Positions 5,921 through 12,688 of a stretch of DNA of 12,688 nt are shown here, in pieces (positions within the stretch are counted from its first letter, which is position 1; each line of letters begins with the position of its first letter). This DNA is from Desulfovibrio sp. UBA2564. GTDB lineage: Bacteria; Desulfobacterota; Desulfovibrionia; Desulfovibrionales; Desulfovibrionaceae. The DNA is taken from assembly GCA_002340305.1 (NCBI GenBank), contig DDLU01000125.1:1-12688 (forward strand), given 5' to 3'. Below the pieces are notes generated by a model that did no database searches, was not told where the DNA came from, and saw only the letters and a list, made by a program, of their open reading frames with translations. The translations under genes and the position numbers were made by a program.

Positions 5921-8014
5921 ATGGCCGATTTTATACTCGAAATTGGAATTGAAGAGATGCCCGCCCGCTTTGTTCCCCGGTTGGGTCTCGATATTAAAGA
6001 TATTTTCAGCACTCTTCTTGAAGAGAGCATGATTGATAGCGCAAGCGTTGAAACTTTCGCCACTCCGCGCCGCCTGACTATCTTTGTTAAAGATATGGTT
6101 GCAATGCAGCGTAAGGTTGAAGAAGAAGTTTCCGGTCCTCCGGCACGCATTGCCTATGATGCTGATGGCAATCCCACCAAGGCACTGACCGGATTTGTAA
6201 AATCTCAGGGAATCGCTCTTGAAGATGTTTACACTCTGGAAACAGAGAAGGGTGATTACCTCGCAGCTAAGAAAACTGTTGGCGGCGGGGAAACCATCTC
6301 CATCCTGCCCGAGCTTTGCGTAACCGCGATTAAAAAACTTTCCTTCCCCAAGAAAATGAAATGGGGCAACCTTGATTTTGCTTTCGGACGTCCGCTACGC
6401 TGGTTACTCTGTCTATTCGGTACTGACGTTGTTGAATTCGAGATGGCAGGTATGCCTTCCGGCCGTCAGACCTTCGGTCATCGCGTGATGGGTGCTGGTC
6501 CGTGGGAGGTAGCTTCCGCTAAAGATTACTTTGATGTGATCAAAGACAAGTCTTCCGTAATTATTTCTCCTGAAGCAAGGGGAAAGCATGTGCGTAAAGA
6601 AGGCGACAAGCTCGCTTCCGAACTGAACGGCTCTGTTGTCTGGAAAGACTCCCTGCTTGAAGAAGTCAGCAACCTTGTTGAACTGCCCGTACCTATCATC
6701 GGTAATTTTGATGAGTCCTTCCTTGAACTCCCTAAAGAAGTTCTGCTGACCAGTATGGAAAGCCATCAGAAATGTTTCGGTATCCGGAAAGAAGACGGCG
6801 AATTGCTCCCGCACTTCCTGTGCACCCTGAACCTTGTTCCCACTGATGTAGAATTGGTTCGCAAGGGTTGGGAAAAAGTTTTGCGCGCAAGATTGGAAGA
6901 CGGTCGTTTCTTCTGGAAGAATGACCTCAAGACCGATTTTGACACTTGGCTTAATAAGCTGGATAGCGTTGTTTTTCTCGGTCCCTTGGGCTCCATGGGC
7001 GATAAGTCCCGCAGAATGGAACGTCTTGCTGCACTAATCGCGGGCAAAACCGATGCTTCCTTGCAGACAGAGATGGCTCGCGCCGGACGTCTTGCAAAAG
7101 CAGACCTCGTTTCCGAAATGGTCAACGAGTTTGATAAACTTCAGGGTAAAATGGGCGGTATCTACGCTTCCAAATGTGGTGAAGATGACGTAGTATGTAA
7201 AGCCTTGTACGAACAGTATCTGCCTGCCGGACCGGAAAGTCCAGTACCTTCCACTCTCGGCGGTGTTATTGTTTCCATGTCCGATAAGGCCGACACACTG
7301 GTCGGTTGCTTCGGTCTAAATAAAATCCCCACTGGCGCAAACGATACCTACGCGCTGCGGCGCGCCGCTCTGGGTATCGTGCGTATGGTTATACAATACG
7401 ACTTGAGAGTGGATATCCTTGAAATCATGGATCTGGCCTTTGAAGGTTACTCCAAAGATATCAAGTGGAAACTCGAAAAGTCTGAACTCCTCAAAAAACT
7501 TGGCGGGTTCATTTCCAACAGACTCCGTGCCTACTTCACAGGTAAAGGCTATGAAACAAGAGTTGTTGATGCAGCTCTTGGAGCCGGCTACCGTGACGTT
7601 ACTGCTCTTAAGGCAAGAGTCGAAGCGTTGGCTGAATTTGCTAAGACTGAAGGTTTCGAACAGGCCGTGCTTACTTTCAAACGCGCAGCCAACATCATCA
7701 AGAAGCAGGGCAGTGAGCAAGGTGTGTCGCTCACCGGCGGTTTCGAAGTTGATAAGTTGGAAGAAGCGCAGGAAAAAGAACTTGCTACCAAGCTTGATGA
7801 AACTTCCGCTCGTTTTGAGGAACTTTGGGAAAATGATGAGTTCTCCAAACTGTTCGCAATCCTCGGCGAACTGCGCCCCTATGTTGACGACTTCTTCGAT
7901 AACGTAATGGTTATCTGCGAAGACAAGGGCCTCAGGATGAACCGTCTCAACCTGCTCAAAGCTCTGGTTGACAGGCTTAGCAGGCTGGCTGATTTCGGCG
8001 CACTGCAGGTTTAA
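5921..8014 (+). CDS. glyS: Glycyl-tRNA synthetase beta subunit
   Basis: GlyS is the tRNA-binding partner of GlyQ in the alpha2beta2 enzyme. The predicted length of 697 residues is close to the E. coli subunit (689). The N-terminus FILEIGIEEMPARFVPRLGLD and the nearby FATPRRLTIFV are characteristic, as are WGNLDFAFGRPLRWLLCLFG, PKEVLLTSMESHQKCFGIR, LRARLEDGRFFWKNDLK and the GANDTYALRRAALGIVR stretch. The C-terminal part from about residue 575 fits the DALR anticodon-binding domain (VLTFKRAANIIKK; MVICEDKGLRMNRLNLL). The ATG at 5921 is preceded by GGAAG at five bases; an upstream TTG at 5891, overlapping the glyQ end, is unlikely. No clear intrinsic terminator follows the TAA, only an AT-rich stretch, so some transcripts may run on into rpsT. 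Confidence 0.98.
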   Translation: MADFILEIGIEEMPARFVPRLGLDIKDIFSTLLEESMIDSASVETFATPRRLTIFVKDMVAMQRKVEEEVSGPPARIAYDADGNPTKALTGFVKSQGIALEDVYTLETEKGDYLAAKKTVGGGETISILPELCVTAIKKLSFPKKMKWGNLDFAFGRPLRWLLCLFGTDVVEFEMAGMPSGRQTFGHRVMGAGPWEVASAKDYFDVIKDKSSVIISPEARGKHVRKEGDKLASELNGSVVWKDSLLEEVSNLVELPVPIIGNFDESFLELPKEVLLTSMESHQKCFGIRKEDGELLPHFLCTLNLVPTDVELVRKGWEKVLRARLEDGRFFWKNDLKTDFDTWLNKLDSVVFLGPLGSMGDKSRRMERLAALIAGKTDASLQTEMARAGRLAKADLVSEMVNEFDKLQGKMGGIYASKCGEDDVVCKALYEQYLPAGPESPVPSTLGGVIVSMSDKADTLVGCFGLNKIPTGANDTYALRRAALGIVRMVIQYDLRVDILEIMDLAFEGYSKDIKWKLEKSELLKKLGGFISNRLRAYFTGKGYETRVVDAALGAGYRDVTALKARVEALAEFAKTEGFEQAVLTFKRAANIIKKQGSEQGVSLTGGFEVDKLEEAQEKELATKLDETSARFEELWENDEFSKLFAILGELRPYVDDFFDNVMVICEDKGLRMNRLNLLKALVDRLSRLADFGALQV

Positions 8015-8092
8015 TCTGCTGCTCGTTTTGAAGAGAGTGTAAGCGTGAATATTTTTTCTAGACTTTTTCTTTAAAAAAAATGTTCTCCTGCC

Positions 8093-8121
8093 TTGACACT
8101 TATAGTTGTTATTGGTTAAAG
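8093..8121 (+). promoter_or_regulatory. Likely sigma-70-type promoter for rpsT
   Basis: A perfect TTGACA (-35) at 8093-8098 is followed after 17 bases by TTAAAG (-10) at 8116-8121. The -10 is poor, but the spacing and position between glyS and rpsT are right. Transcription would begin near 8128 and leave a leader of about 65 bases before the rpsT start. Confidence 0.55.
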
Positions 8122-8143
8122 ACACTCTTCGTTCGCACGTAAT

Positions 8144-8157
8144 CCCGGCTTGCCGGG
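8144..8157 (+). other. GC hairpin in the rpsT leader
   Basis: CCCGG and CCGGG form a stable stem closed by a CTTG loop, 24 bases before the Shine-Dalgarno sequence of rpsT. It is followed by an A-rich stretch, not Ts, so it is not a terminator on this strand. E. coli S20 is known to repress translation of its own mRNA; a similar role for this hairpin is inference. Confidence 0.45.
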
Positions 8158-8193
8158 TTAAAAAATAGAAATTTAATTTTAAGGAGAAATACC

Positions 8194-8457
8194 TTGGCTA
8201 ACCATAAATCCGCACTCAAGAGACACCGTCAAAGCGTTAAACGTAACCTGCGTAACAACATGGTACGTACCCGTATCAAAAACGTTGTAAAAGAAGTTCG
8301 TGCAGCTGTTGAAGCTAACGATACTGACCTCGCAGCTACTTCCCTGCGCAGAGCTACCTCTATCCTTGATAAGGCAGCTACCAAAAAGGTTATCCACGCG
8401 CGCACTGCAGCGCGTAGAATCGCACGCCTTAGCGCAGCCGTTAACAAAATGGCTTAG
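8194..8457 (+). CDS. rpsT: 30S ribosomal protein S20
   Basis: S20 is a small basic helical protein that binds 16S rRNA early in 30S subunit assembly. The 87-residue product has the usual S20 length and sequence: ANHKSALKRHRQSVKRNLRN at the start, then VVKEVRAAVEANDTDLAA and the C-terminal KKVIHARTAARRIARLSAAVNK. Translation begins at a TTG with a strong AAGGAG seven bases upstream. Alternative starts would remove conserved N-terminal residues. The E. coli rpsT gene also begins with UUG, and there the weak start contributes to autogenous control, so the TTG is probably functional. It appears to be a single-gene unit with its own promoter, leader hairpin and terminator, with possible read-through from glyS. 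Confidence 0.97.
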   Translation: MANHKSALKRHRQSVKRNLRNNMVRTRIKNVVKEVRAAVEANDTDLAATSLRRATSILDKAATKKVIHARTAARRIARLSAAVNKMA

Positions 8458-8458
8458 T

Positions 8459-8490
8459 GTCTTAGAAAAAGAATCTTTTCTTTACAAGAC
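8459..8490 (+). other. Stem-loop between rpsT stop and terminator
   Basis: GTCTT plus AGAAAA (8459-8469) can pair with TTTTCT (8476-8481) and AAGAC (8486-8490), giving an 11-bp stem with a four-base bulge (TTAC) and a six-base loop. It begins one base after the stop codon. It is AT-rich and may protect or process the 3' end; a function is inferred only. Confidence 0.4.
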
Positions 8491-8496
8491 AATTTC

Positions 8497-8526
8497 AGCC
8501 CGTCGCCTTGTGCGACGGGCTTTTTA
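8497..8526 (+). terminator. Strong intrinsic terminator of rpsT
   Basis: AGCCCGTCGC (8497-8506) pairs perfectly with GCGACGGGCT (8512-8521) as a 10-bp GC-rich stem with a five-base loop. It runs directly into TTTTT, and a further TTTTTT run follows after ACG. This is a textbook rho-independent terminator. Confidence 0.95.
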
Positions 8527-8590
8527 CGTTTTTTGCACTTTGAAAAAAGTTGTTGTTGCTGAATTTAGACGATCAAGTTATAAGCAACTA

Positions 8591-8621
8591 TTGATTTCAA
8601 CAGTACTTTTCTGTCTATACC
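8591..8621 (+). promoter_or_regulatory. Weak candidate promoter for trkA-trkH
   Basis: The 120 bases between the rpsT terminator and trkA must carry a promoter if the terminator is efficient. The best I can see is TTGATT at 8591-8596 with TATACC at 8616-8621, but the 19-base spacing is longer than ideal. Low confidence. Confidence 0.25.
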
Positions 8622-8646
8622 AGATGTAATGCGCAAGGAGTAACTT

Positions 8647-10014
8647 TTGAGAGTTATTATCGTAGGCGCCGGAGAGGTTGGTTTTAACGTAGCCAGACGT
8701 CTTTCCGGTGAGAATAAGGATGTTGTCGTTATTGACATGGATCCGAAAGCTCTTAGCAAGGTTTCCGATTCTCTGGATGTCCAGACGATTCAAGGTTCCG
8801 GTTCCAGTCCTGAAATTCTGGAAGAAGCCGGAGTTCGTGAAGCAGATATTTTTCTGGCGGTGACGGACAAGGATGAAATTAATCTCATCGCAACTTTTCT
8901 CGCCAACAAGCTCAAATCAGATATTATCAAACTGGCCCGTATCAGAAAGGAGGATTACACCAAATTTTCCGACATGTTTTCTGAAGGGGATTTGAAAATT
9001 GATACCATCATCAACCCGGATGAAGAAGTAGTTGATTCCATTCTCAGAATTATGAGTGTTCCCGGCTCTGTTGAAATCAATGACTTTGTTGGGGGCAAGG
9101 TGCGCCTTATCGGTGTAAAACTCCCCGCAGAAAGTCCCCTTGAAGGTGTCCAGCTCATGAAAGTCCGTGAGCAGCTGGGTGAAGATATTGATGTTGTTAT
9201 CGCTGCCCTTGTCAGGGACGACCAATTGATTATCCCCGGTGGTCTCGATACCATTGAACGTGGTGATATTGTTTATTTTACATGCATGCGCGACCAGCAG
9301 AATGAATTGCTCAAACGGGCTGGAATCCTTTCCGATCCCATTAAAAAAGTCCTGATTGTCGGTGGCGGTAATGTTGGTTCACTGCTTGCCCGTGCTCTCG
9401 ATAATAAGAAGTTTCACACCCGCTTGATTGACAGTGACGCTGATCGCTGCGCACATTTATCCGAAACACTTGACCGGGTAATCGTCCTTAATGGCGACGG
9501 TACAGATCAGGACCTGCTCAACGAAGAAAATGTCGGCGATCTGGATATGGTTATTTCCGTGACCGGTGATGAGGAAATGAATATTCTCTCCTGCCTGTTG
9601 GCGAAGAATCTCGGCGCACGCAAGACCATTACCCGCATCAATAAATTTGCTTACATCCCTTTGATTCAACCTATCGGCATCGACCATCTGGTTTGCCCCA
9701 GACTTTCAGCAATTAACTCAATCCTCCATTTTGTACGTCAGGGTAAGGTTATCTCTGCTGTTTCCATCAAAGGCGAAGAGGCTGAAGCTCTCGAAGCTAT
9801 TGCACAGGAAAAATCAGATATTGTCGGCAAGCCGATTATGGAAATGAATCTGCCGAAAGGTACTTTGATTCTGTGTTTCCAGCGAGGCGATGACGTTATT
9901 ATCCCCACAGGTCTGACTGTTATTGAGCCGAATGACCGCTTGCTGATTATTTCCACCCATAAGAATATTCCCAAAATTGAGAAGGCTCTCACCACTAAGC
10001 TGGAGTTTTACTAA
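8647..10014 (+). CDS. trkA: Trk potassium uptake system regulatory protein TrkA (double RCK)
   Basis: TrkA is the peripheral cytoplasmic NAD(H)/nucleotide-binding subunit that gates the TrkH potassium channel-like transporter. The 455-residue protein has the full duplicated layout seen in E. coli TrkA (458). The first Rossmann RCK_N has GAGEVG at residues 7-12 with the acidic VVVIDMD strand end at about 27-32. An RCK_C domain lies at about 140-220. The second RCK_N has GGGNVG at 239-244 with LIDSDADRC at about 260-268. A second RCK_C lies at about 365-450. Both glycine motifs are intact. Translation starts at TTG with AAGGAG six bases upstream, and no ATG near the N-terminus would preserve the first glycine motif. 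Its TAA overlaps the trkH ATG by one base, so the pair is almost certainly translated in a coupled manner. Confidence 0.95.
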   Translation: MRVIIVGAGEVGFNVARRLSGENKDVVVIDMDPKALSKVSDSLDVQTIQGSGSSPEILEEAGVREADIFLAVTDKDEINLIATFLANKLKSDIIKLARIRKEDYTKFSDMFSEGDLKIDTIINPDEEVVDSILRIMSVPGSVEINDFVGGKVRLIGVKLPAESPLEGVQLMKVREQLGEDIDVVIAALVRDDQLIIPGGLDTIERGDIVYFTCMRDQQNELLKRAGILSDPIKKVLIVGGGNVGSLLARALDNKKFHTRLIDSDADRCAHLSETLDRVIVLNGDGTDQDLLNEENVGDLDMVISVTGDEEMNILSCLLAKNLGARKTITRINKFAYIPLIQPIGIDHLVCPRLSAINSILHFVRQGKVISAVSIKGEEAEALEAIAQEKSDIVGKPIMEMNLPKGTLILCFQRGDDVIIPTGLTVIEPNDRLLIISTHKNIPKIEKALTTKLEFY

Positions 10015-11468
10015 TGCGCTGGAAAATAGTTCTTCATACTATCGGTGCGCTTACGCTCTGCGTTGGGCTGACCATGCTTTTCCCTCTTGCTTTCTCGCTT
10101 TACTATCAAGATGCGGGGATTATGCCGCTGCTTAAATCTTTTGGATTTACCTGCATCAGTGGTATAGCCATGTTCCTTATCTTTAGGGATCGGGAGGGTA
10201 ATAAAGGGCTGAGCCATCGGGAAGGTATGGCTATCGTTGCACTGGGATGGGTGATTGCAGGATTCTTTGGTAGCCTGCCATTTTATTTCGGGGATATTTT
10301 TACAAATTATGTAGATTGTTTTTTCGAATCCCTCTCCGGCTTCACTACCACCGGGGCATCTGTAATGATGGATATCGAGAAGAATGCCAAGGGTATTCTT
10401 TTCTGGCGCAGCTTAACCCACTGGCTGGGCGGAATGGGGATTATCGTGCTTTCCCTGGCGATCCTGCCTTTCCTCGGAGTTGGGGGGATGCAGCTCTACA
10501 AGGCAGAAGTTCCCGGCCCGGTACCGGATAAACTTAAGCCGCGTATCAAAGATACCGCCATGGTTCTTTGGAAGGTTTATCTCCTTTTTTCGGCTATTGA
10601 AGCAGTCTTGCTGATGCTCGGCGGAATGGATTTTTTTGATTCTCTTTGCCATACCTTCGGCACCCTTGCTACGGGCGGTTTTTCAACAAAAAATTCATCT
10701 GTTGCTTACTTCCAAAGTGCTTATATCGATTACGTAATTACATTTTTTATGCTGGTTGCAGCGGTTAACTTCAGCCTCCATTACCAGATGATTAAAGGCC
10801 GCCCGCTTTTACTTTGGAAAGATCCTGAATTCCGTTTCTTCGGGGTAATAACTCTGGTCATCATGGTTATTATTACCGTGTCGGTTTATTCAGCCACCAA
10901 CTATGAATCCATCGAAGAATCATTCCGTTACACTTCATTCCAGGTGGCTTCAATAATCAGTACTACCGGATATGCAACTGCGGATTATGAAATCTGGCCT
11001 GCTGTAGCGCAGGGCTTGCTGCTCTTCTGTATGTTTCTCGGCGGATGTGCCGGTTCCACCAGTGGAGGTATGAAGCATTTGCGTATTATGTTGCTTCTGA
11101 AACAGGCTTATCAGGAAGTTTTCCGTATTATCCATCCCCGTTCAGTTAACCGGGTTAAGCTTGGCAAGACCGTTGTTAAGCCGAAAACTATGAACGATAT
11201 TCTCGGATTCTTCGTGCTCTGGCTGGCCCTTTTTGTTATCTGCGGTCTGGTTGTGTCAGCTACCGGAGTAGATGTTGTTTCATCATTTGCGGCATCTTTG
11301 GCCTGCATCGGCAACATCGGACCAGGCATTGGTAGCGTTGGCCCCACTGAAAACTATGCCCACATTCCGGAGCTCGGTAAATGGGCACTTATTTTCTGCA
11401 TGTTGCTGGGCCGTCTTGAGATTTATACTGTTATCGTAATTTGTGTTCCTGAATTCTGGAGAAAGTAA
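10014..11468 (+). CDS. trkH: Trk potassium uptake system membrane subunit TrkH
   Basis: TrkH is the inner-membrane, potassium-selective translocation subunit of the Trk system, assembling as a dimer with a TrkA ring beneath it. The 484-residue product matches the E. coli length (483). It has about ten hydrophobic segments arranged as repeated membrane-pore-membrane units. All four selectivity-filter loops are visible: SGFTTTGAS (111-116 core), LATGGFS (219-224), ISTTGYAT (316-322) and NIGPGIG (434-440). The HWLGGMGIIVL segment near 136-146 and the GCAGSTSGGMKHLRI intramembrane loop at 344-358 are also typical. The start ATG shares its first base with the trkA stop (TAATG), and a GGAG within the trkA end eight bases upstream provides a ribosome site. 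No obvious terminator lies in the 19 bases before the next gene. Confidence 0.96.
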   Translation: MRWKIVLHTIGALTLCVGLTMLFPLAFSLYYQDAGIMPLLKSFGFTCISGIAMFLIFRDREGNKGLSHREGMAIVALGWVIAGFFGSLPFYFGDIFTNYVDCFFESLSGFTTTGASVMMDIEKNAKGILFWRSLTHWLGGMGIIVLSLAILPFLGVGGMQLYKAEVPGPVPDKLKPRIKDTAMVLWKVYLLFSAIEAVLLMLGGMDFFDSLCHTFGTLATGGFSTKNSSVAYFQSAYIDYVITFFMLVAAVNFSLHYQMIKGRPLLLWKDPEFRFFGVITLVIMVIITVSVYSATNYESIEESFRYTSFQVASIISTTGYATADYEIWPAVAQGLLLFCMFLGGCAGSTSGGMKHLRIMLLLKQAYQEVFRIIHPRSVNRVKLGKTVVKPKTMNDILGFFVLWLALFVICGLVVSATGVDVVSSFAASLACIGNIGPGIGSVGPTENYAHIPELGKWALIFCMLLGRLEIYTVIVICVPEFWRK

Positions 11469-11487
11469 ATAACTAATTCTTAGCGAT

Positions 11488-12630
11488 ATGAATGATCCTG
11501 AAATCAGATATATTGACCCTGCAGCTGTCCCGGACGGTTGCAGGGTTTGTTTATACGGTATTGGCAAGGGCGGTTCAGAATCTTTGAAGCTGTTGCGTCA
11601 ATTGTGTCCTGATGTGGAAATTGTCTGTTTTGCTGACACATATCAGTCCGGATATTTTGAGGGATTTGAAATTTTCTCTCCTGATGATCTAAGCGCACGC
11701 AAAAATGAATATGACTTTATTCTGGTCTGTTCCTGTTATTACCCAGAGATAATCACCAATCTTCATTCTTTAGGAATTGAAAATGTTGCGGGCTTTTCAT
11801 GGCCTAAGTTTTACAACTACCAATTTCTACCCGATGATCTAACTAAATTAAAAACAGAAATAAATTTTATTTTAGACAATTTGCATTCGGAGAGTGATCG
11901 GGAATTATTTAGAATTCTTTGTGAGGCACGGGTTGTCGGTTCAGATTCAGTTGAGCTAATCTACATATCCAAGGAAGTGTATAACCTTGTTTTTAAAGAC
12001 CCGGAAAGGATTCAATCTTTTCCCGAACATACTGCTCACAGTTATTTTGATTTTATAAACTTTTCCGCTGTTAAATATGTTGTTCAGGCAGGAGTTTATG
12101 ATGGAAGCGAAGCTCTTGCCATTGTCAATTTAAGACAACTGGAACAGTTCTATGGCTTTGATCCACAAGGAACTGAAGCTTTAAATTCTGAGACACAACG
12201 TAGTTTGGAAAAATCAGGGAAATTTACACTGATACCCAAAGGTCTTTGGGAGTGTGAAGGTGCAGCTAATTTCTCAATCAATGGTAGCGCAAGTTTTGTG
12301 ATTGGAGTAGTTGCAAATGATGATGAAGGCACCATTCAGCTAACTAGTCTTAAGTCTGAGGCAGAAATTTTACCAATCCCCCGGCTTGATCTACTCATCG
12401 CCGATATAGAAAATTCGGAAATTCCTATGCTTAAAGGAGCAATGGATATTATCCAACGGGACCGTCCACAATTGGCGATTTGCTTCTATCATTCAAAAGA
12501 GCAATTTATTGGTATTCCTATGATGCTCATGAAATGTCTTAAAGGCTATATATTTAAAATTGGACATTATTCCAATACATTGGATGAAAGCGTTTTTTAC
12601 GCCATACCCATAGAAAAATACGATCAATAA
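11488..12630 (+). CDS. FkbM-type SAM-dependent methyltransferase-like protein with N-terminal Rossmann-like domain
   Basis: The 380-residue product has no signal peptide or membrane segment. Residues about 18-105 look like a nucleotide/sugar-binding Rossmann fold: RVCLYGIGKGGSESLKLL, then EIVCFADTYQSG and FILVCSCYYPEIITNLHSLGIENV. Such a domain precedes methyltransferase domains in some polysaccharide and lipopolysaccharide modification enzymes. Residues about 195-375 resemble FkbM-family methyltransferases: VVQAGVYDGSEAL in the SAM-binding position, FYGFDPQ at the second strand end, and LLIADIENSEIPMLKGAMDII in place of the common K-D-x-E-G-x-E motif. The acidic residues remain, but the usual Lys and Gly are Ala and Asn. 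O-methylation of a surface sugar is a plausible role but not shown. No good ribosome site precedes the ATG, which lies 19 bases after trkH. By eye it is more AT-rich than its neighbours, which may mean transfer. Confidence 0.65.
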   Translation: MNDPEIRYIDPAAVPDGCRVCLYGIGKGGSESLKLLRQLCPDVEIVCFADTYQSGYFEGFEIFSPDDLSARKNEYDFILVCSCYYPEIITNLHSLGIENVAGFSWPKFYNYQFLPDDLTKLKTEINFILDNLHSESDRELFRILCEARVVGSDSVELIYISKEVYNLVFKDPERIQSFPEHTAHSYFDFINFSAVKYVVQAGVYDGSEALAIVNLRQLEQFYGFDPQGTEALNSETQRSLEKSGKFTLIPKGLWECEGAANFSINGSASFVIGVVANDDEGTIQLTSLKSEAEILPIPRLDLLIADIENSEIPMLKGAMDIIQRDRPQLAICFYHSKEQFIGIPMMLMKCLKGYIFKIGHYSNTLDESVFYAIPIEKYDQ

Positions 12631-12663
12631 AAAGGGGGAAGCAAATGTTTCCCCCTTTTTATT
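12626..12663. terminator. Long symmetrical intrinsic terminator overlapping the last stop codon
   Basis: AAAAAGGGGGAA (12629-12640) pairs with TTCCCCCTTTTT (12649-12660), extendable by three A-T pairs on the outside to 15 bp, with an eight-base loop. The stem includes the TAA of the preceding gene. A-runs on one side and T-runs on the other let it act on both strands. The remaining 25 bases (12664-12688) show nothing I can identify. Confidence 0.9.
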
Positions 12664-12688
12664 AATTAGTCATAATACCCCCGGCAAA

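Noticed and set aside
5308..6150. Long open frame on the - strand opposite the glyQ/glyS junction
   Set aside because: It lies entirely antisense to two highly conserved genes, has no ribosome site or recognisable domain, and its sequence is a by-product of their codon use.
7316..8125. 269-residue open frame on the - strand opposite the glyS end
   Set aside because: Antisense to the conserved C-terminal half of GlyS, with no recognisable family and no start signal; treated as a shadow.
8030..8130. Long-range inverted repeat between GAAGAGAGTGT (8030-8040) and ACACTCTTC (8122-8130)
   Set aside because: The arms need a two-base interruption and are about 80 bases apart; this can easily arise by chance.
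8144..8165. Terminator for glyS formed by the GC hairpin before rpsT
   Set aside because: The stem is followed by A-rich sequence rather than Ts on the + strand, and it lies downstream of the better promoter candidate.
1..12688. Mobile element, CRISPR array, prophage, tRNA or a novel defence cluster
   Set aside because: No transposase, integrase, regularly spaced repeats, tRNA fold or recognisable defence gene is visible; all substantial genes but the last are core functions.

Overview
The window carries ordinary core bacterial genes, all on the + strand. Gene content and order are: 3' end of mfd, a SurA-like lipoprotein, surA, a rodZ-like gene, recO, glyQ, glyS, rpsT, trkA, trkH and a FkbM-like methyltransferase gene. 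Separate glyQ and glyS, two SurA-type chaperones behind mfd, an outer-membrane-type lipobox and moderate GC point to a Gram-negative bacterium. My best guess is a marine Desulfovibrio-type member of the Desulfovibrionaceae. That placement is inference from protein character and gene order, not from a search.

Layout: (1) 2-4943 is a close-packed run of mfd (5' truncated), SurA-like lipoprotein, surA, rodZ-like and recO. It covers transcription-coupled repair, periplasmic outer-membrane-protein folding, cell shape and recombination. It has one weak internal hairpin/U-run after surA and ends at a good intrinsic terminator after recO. (2) 4944-8014 is glyQ-glyS, the two subunits of tetrameric glycyl-tRNA synthetase, preceded by a leader that can fold. 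(3) 8093-8526 is rpsT (S20), with its own promoter, a leader hairpin, a TTG start, a 3' stem-loop and a strong terminator. (4) 8591-11468 is trkA-trkH, a potassium-uptake pair whose stop and start codons overlap by one base. (5) 11488-12663 is a lower-GC gene for a two-domain protein (Rossmann-like N-terminus, FkbM methyltransferase-like C-terminus), closed by a long symmetrical terminator that begins at its stop codon.

I found no mobile element, CRISPR array, tRNA, rRNA or phage gene, and no convincing new multi-gene system. The points most worth a second look are the atypical FkbM-like protein at the right edge, the divergent paired SurA-like chaperones, the folded leader before glyQ, and RNA structures and start-site peculiarities around rpsT, surA and recO.
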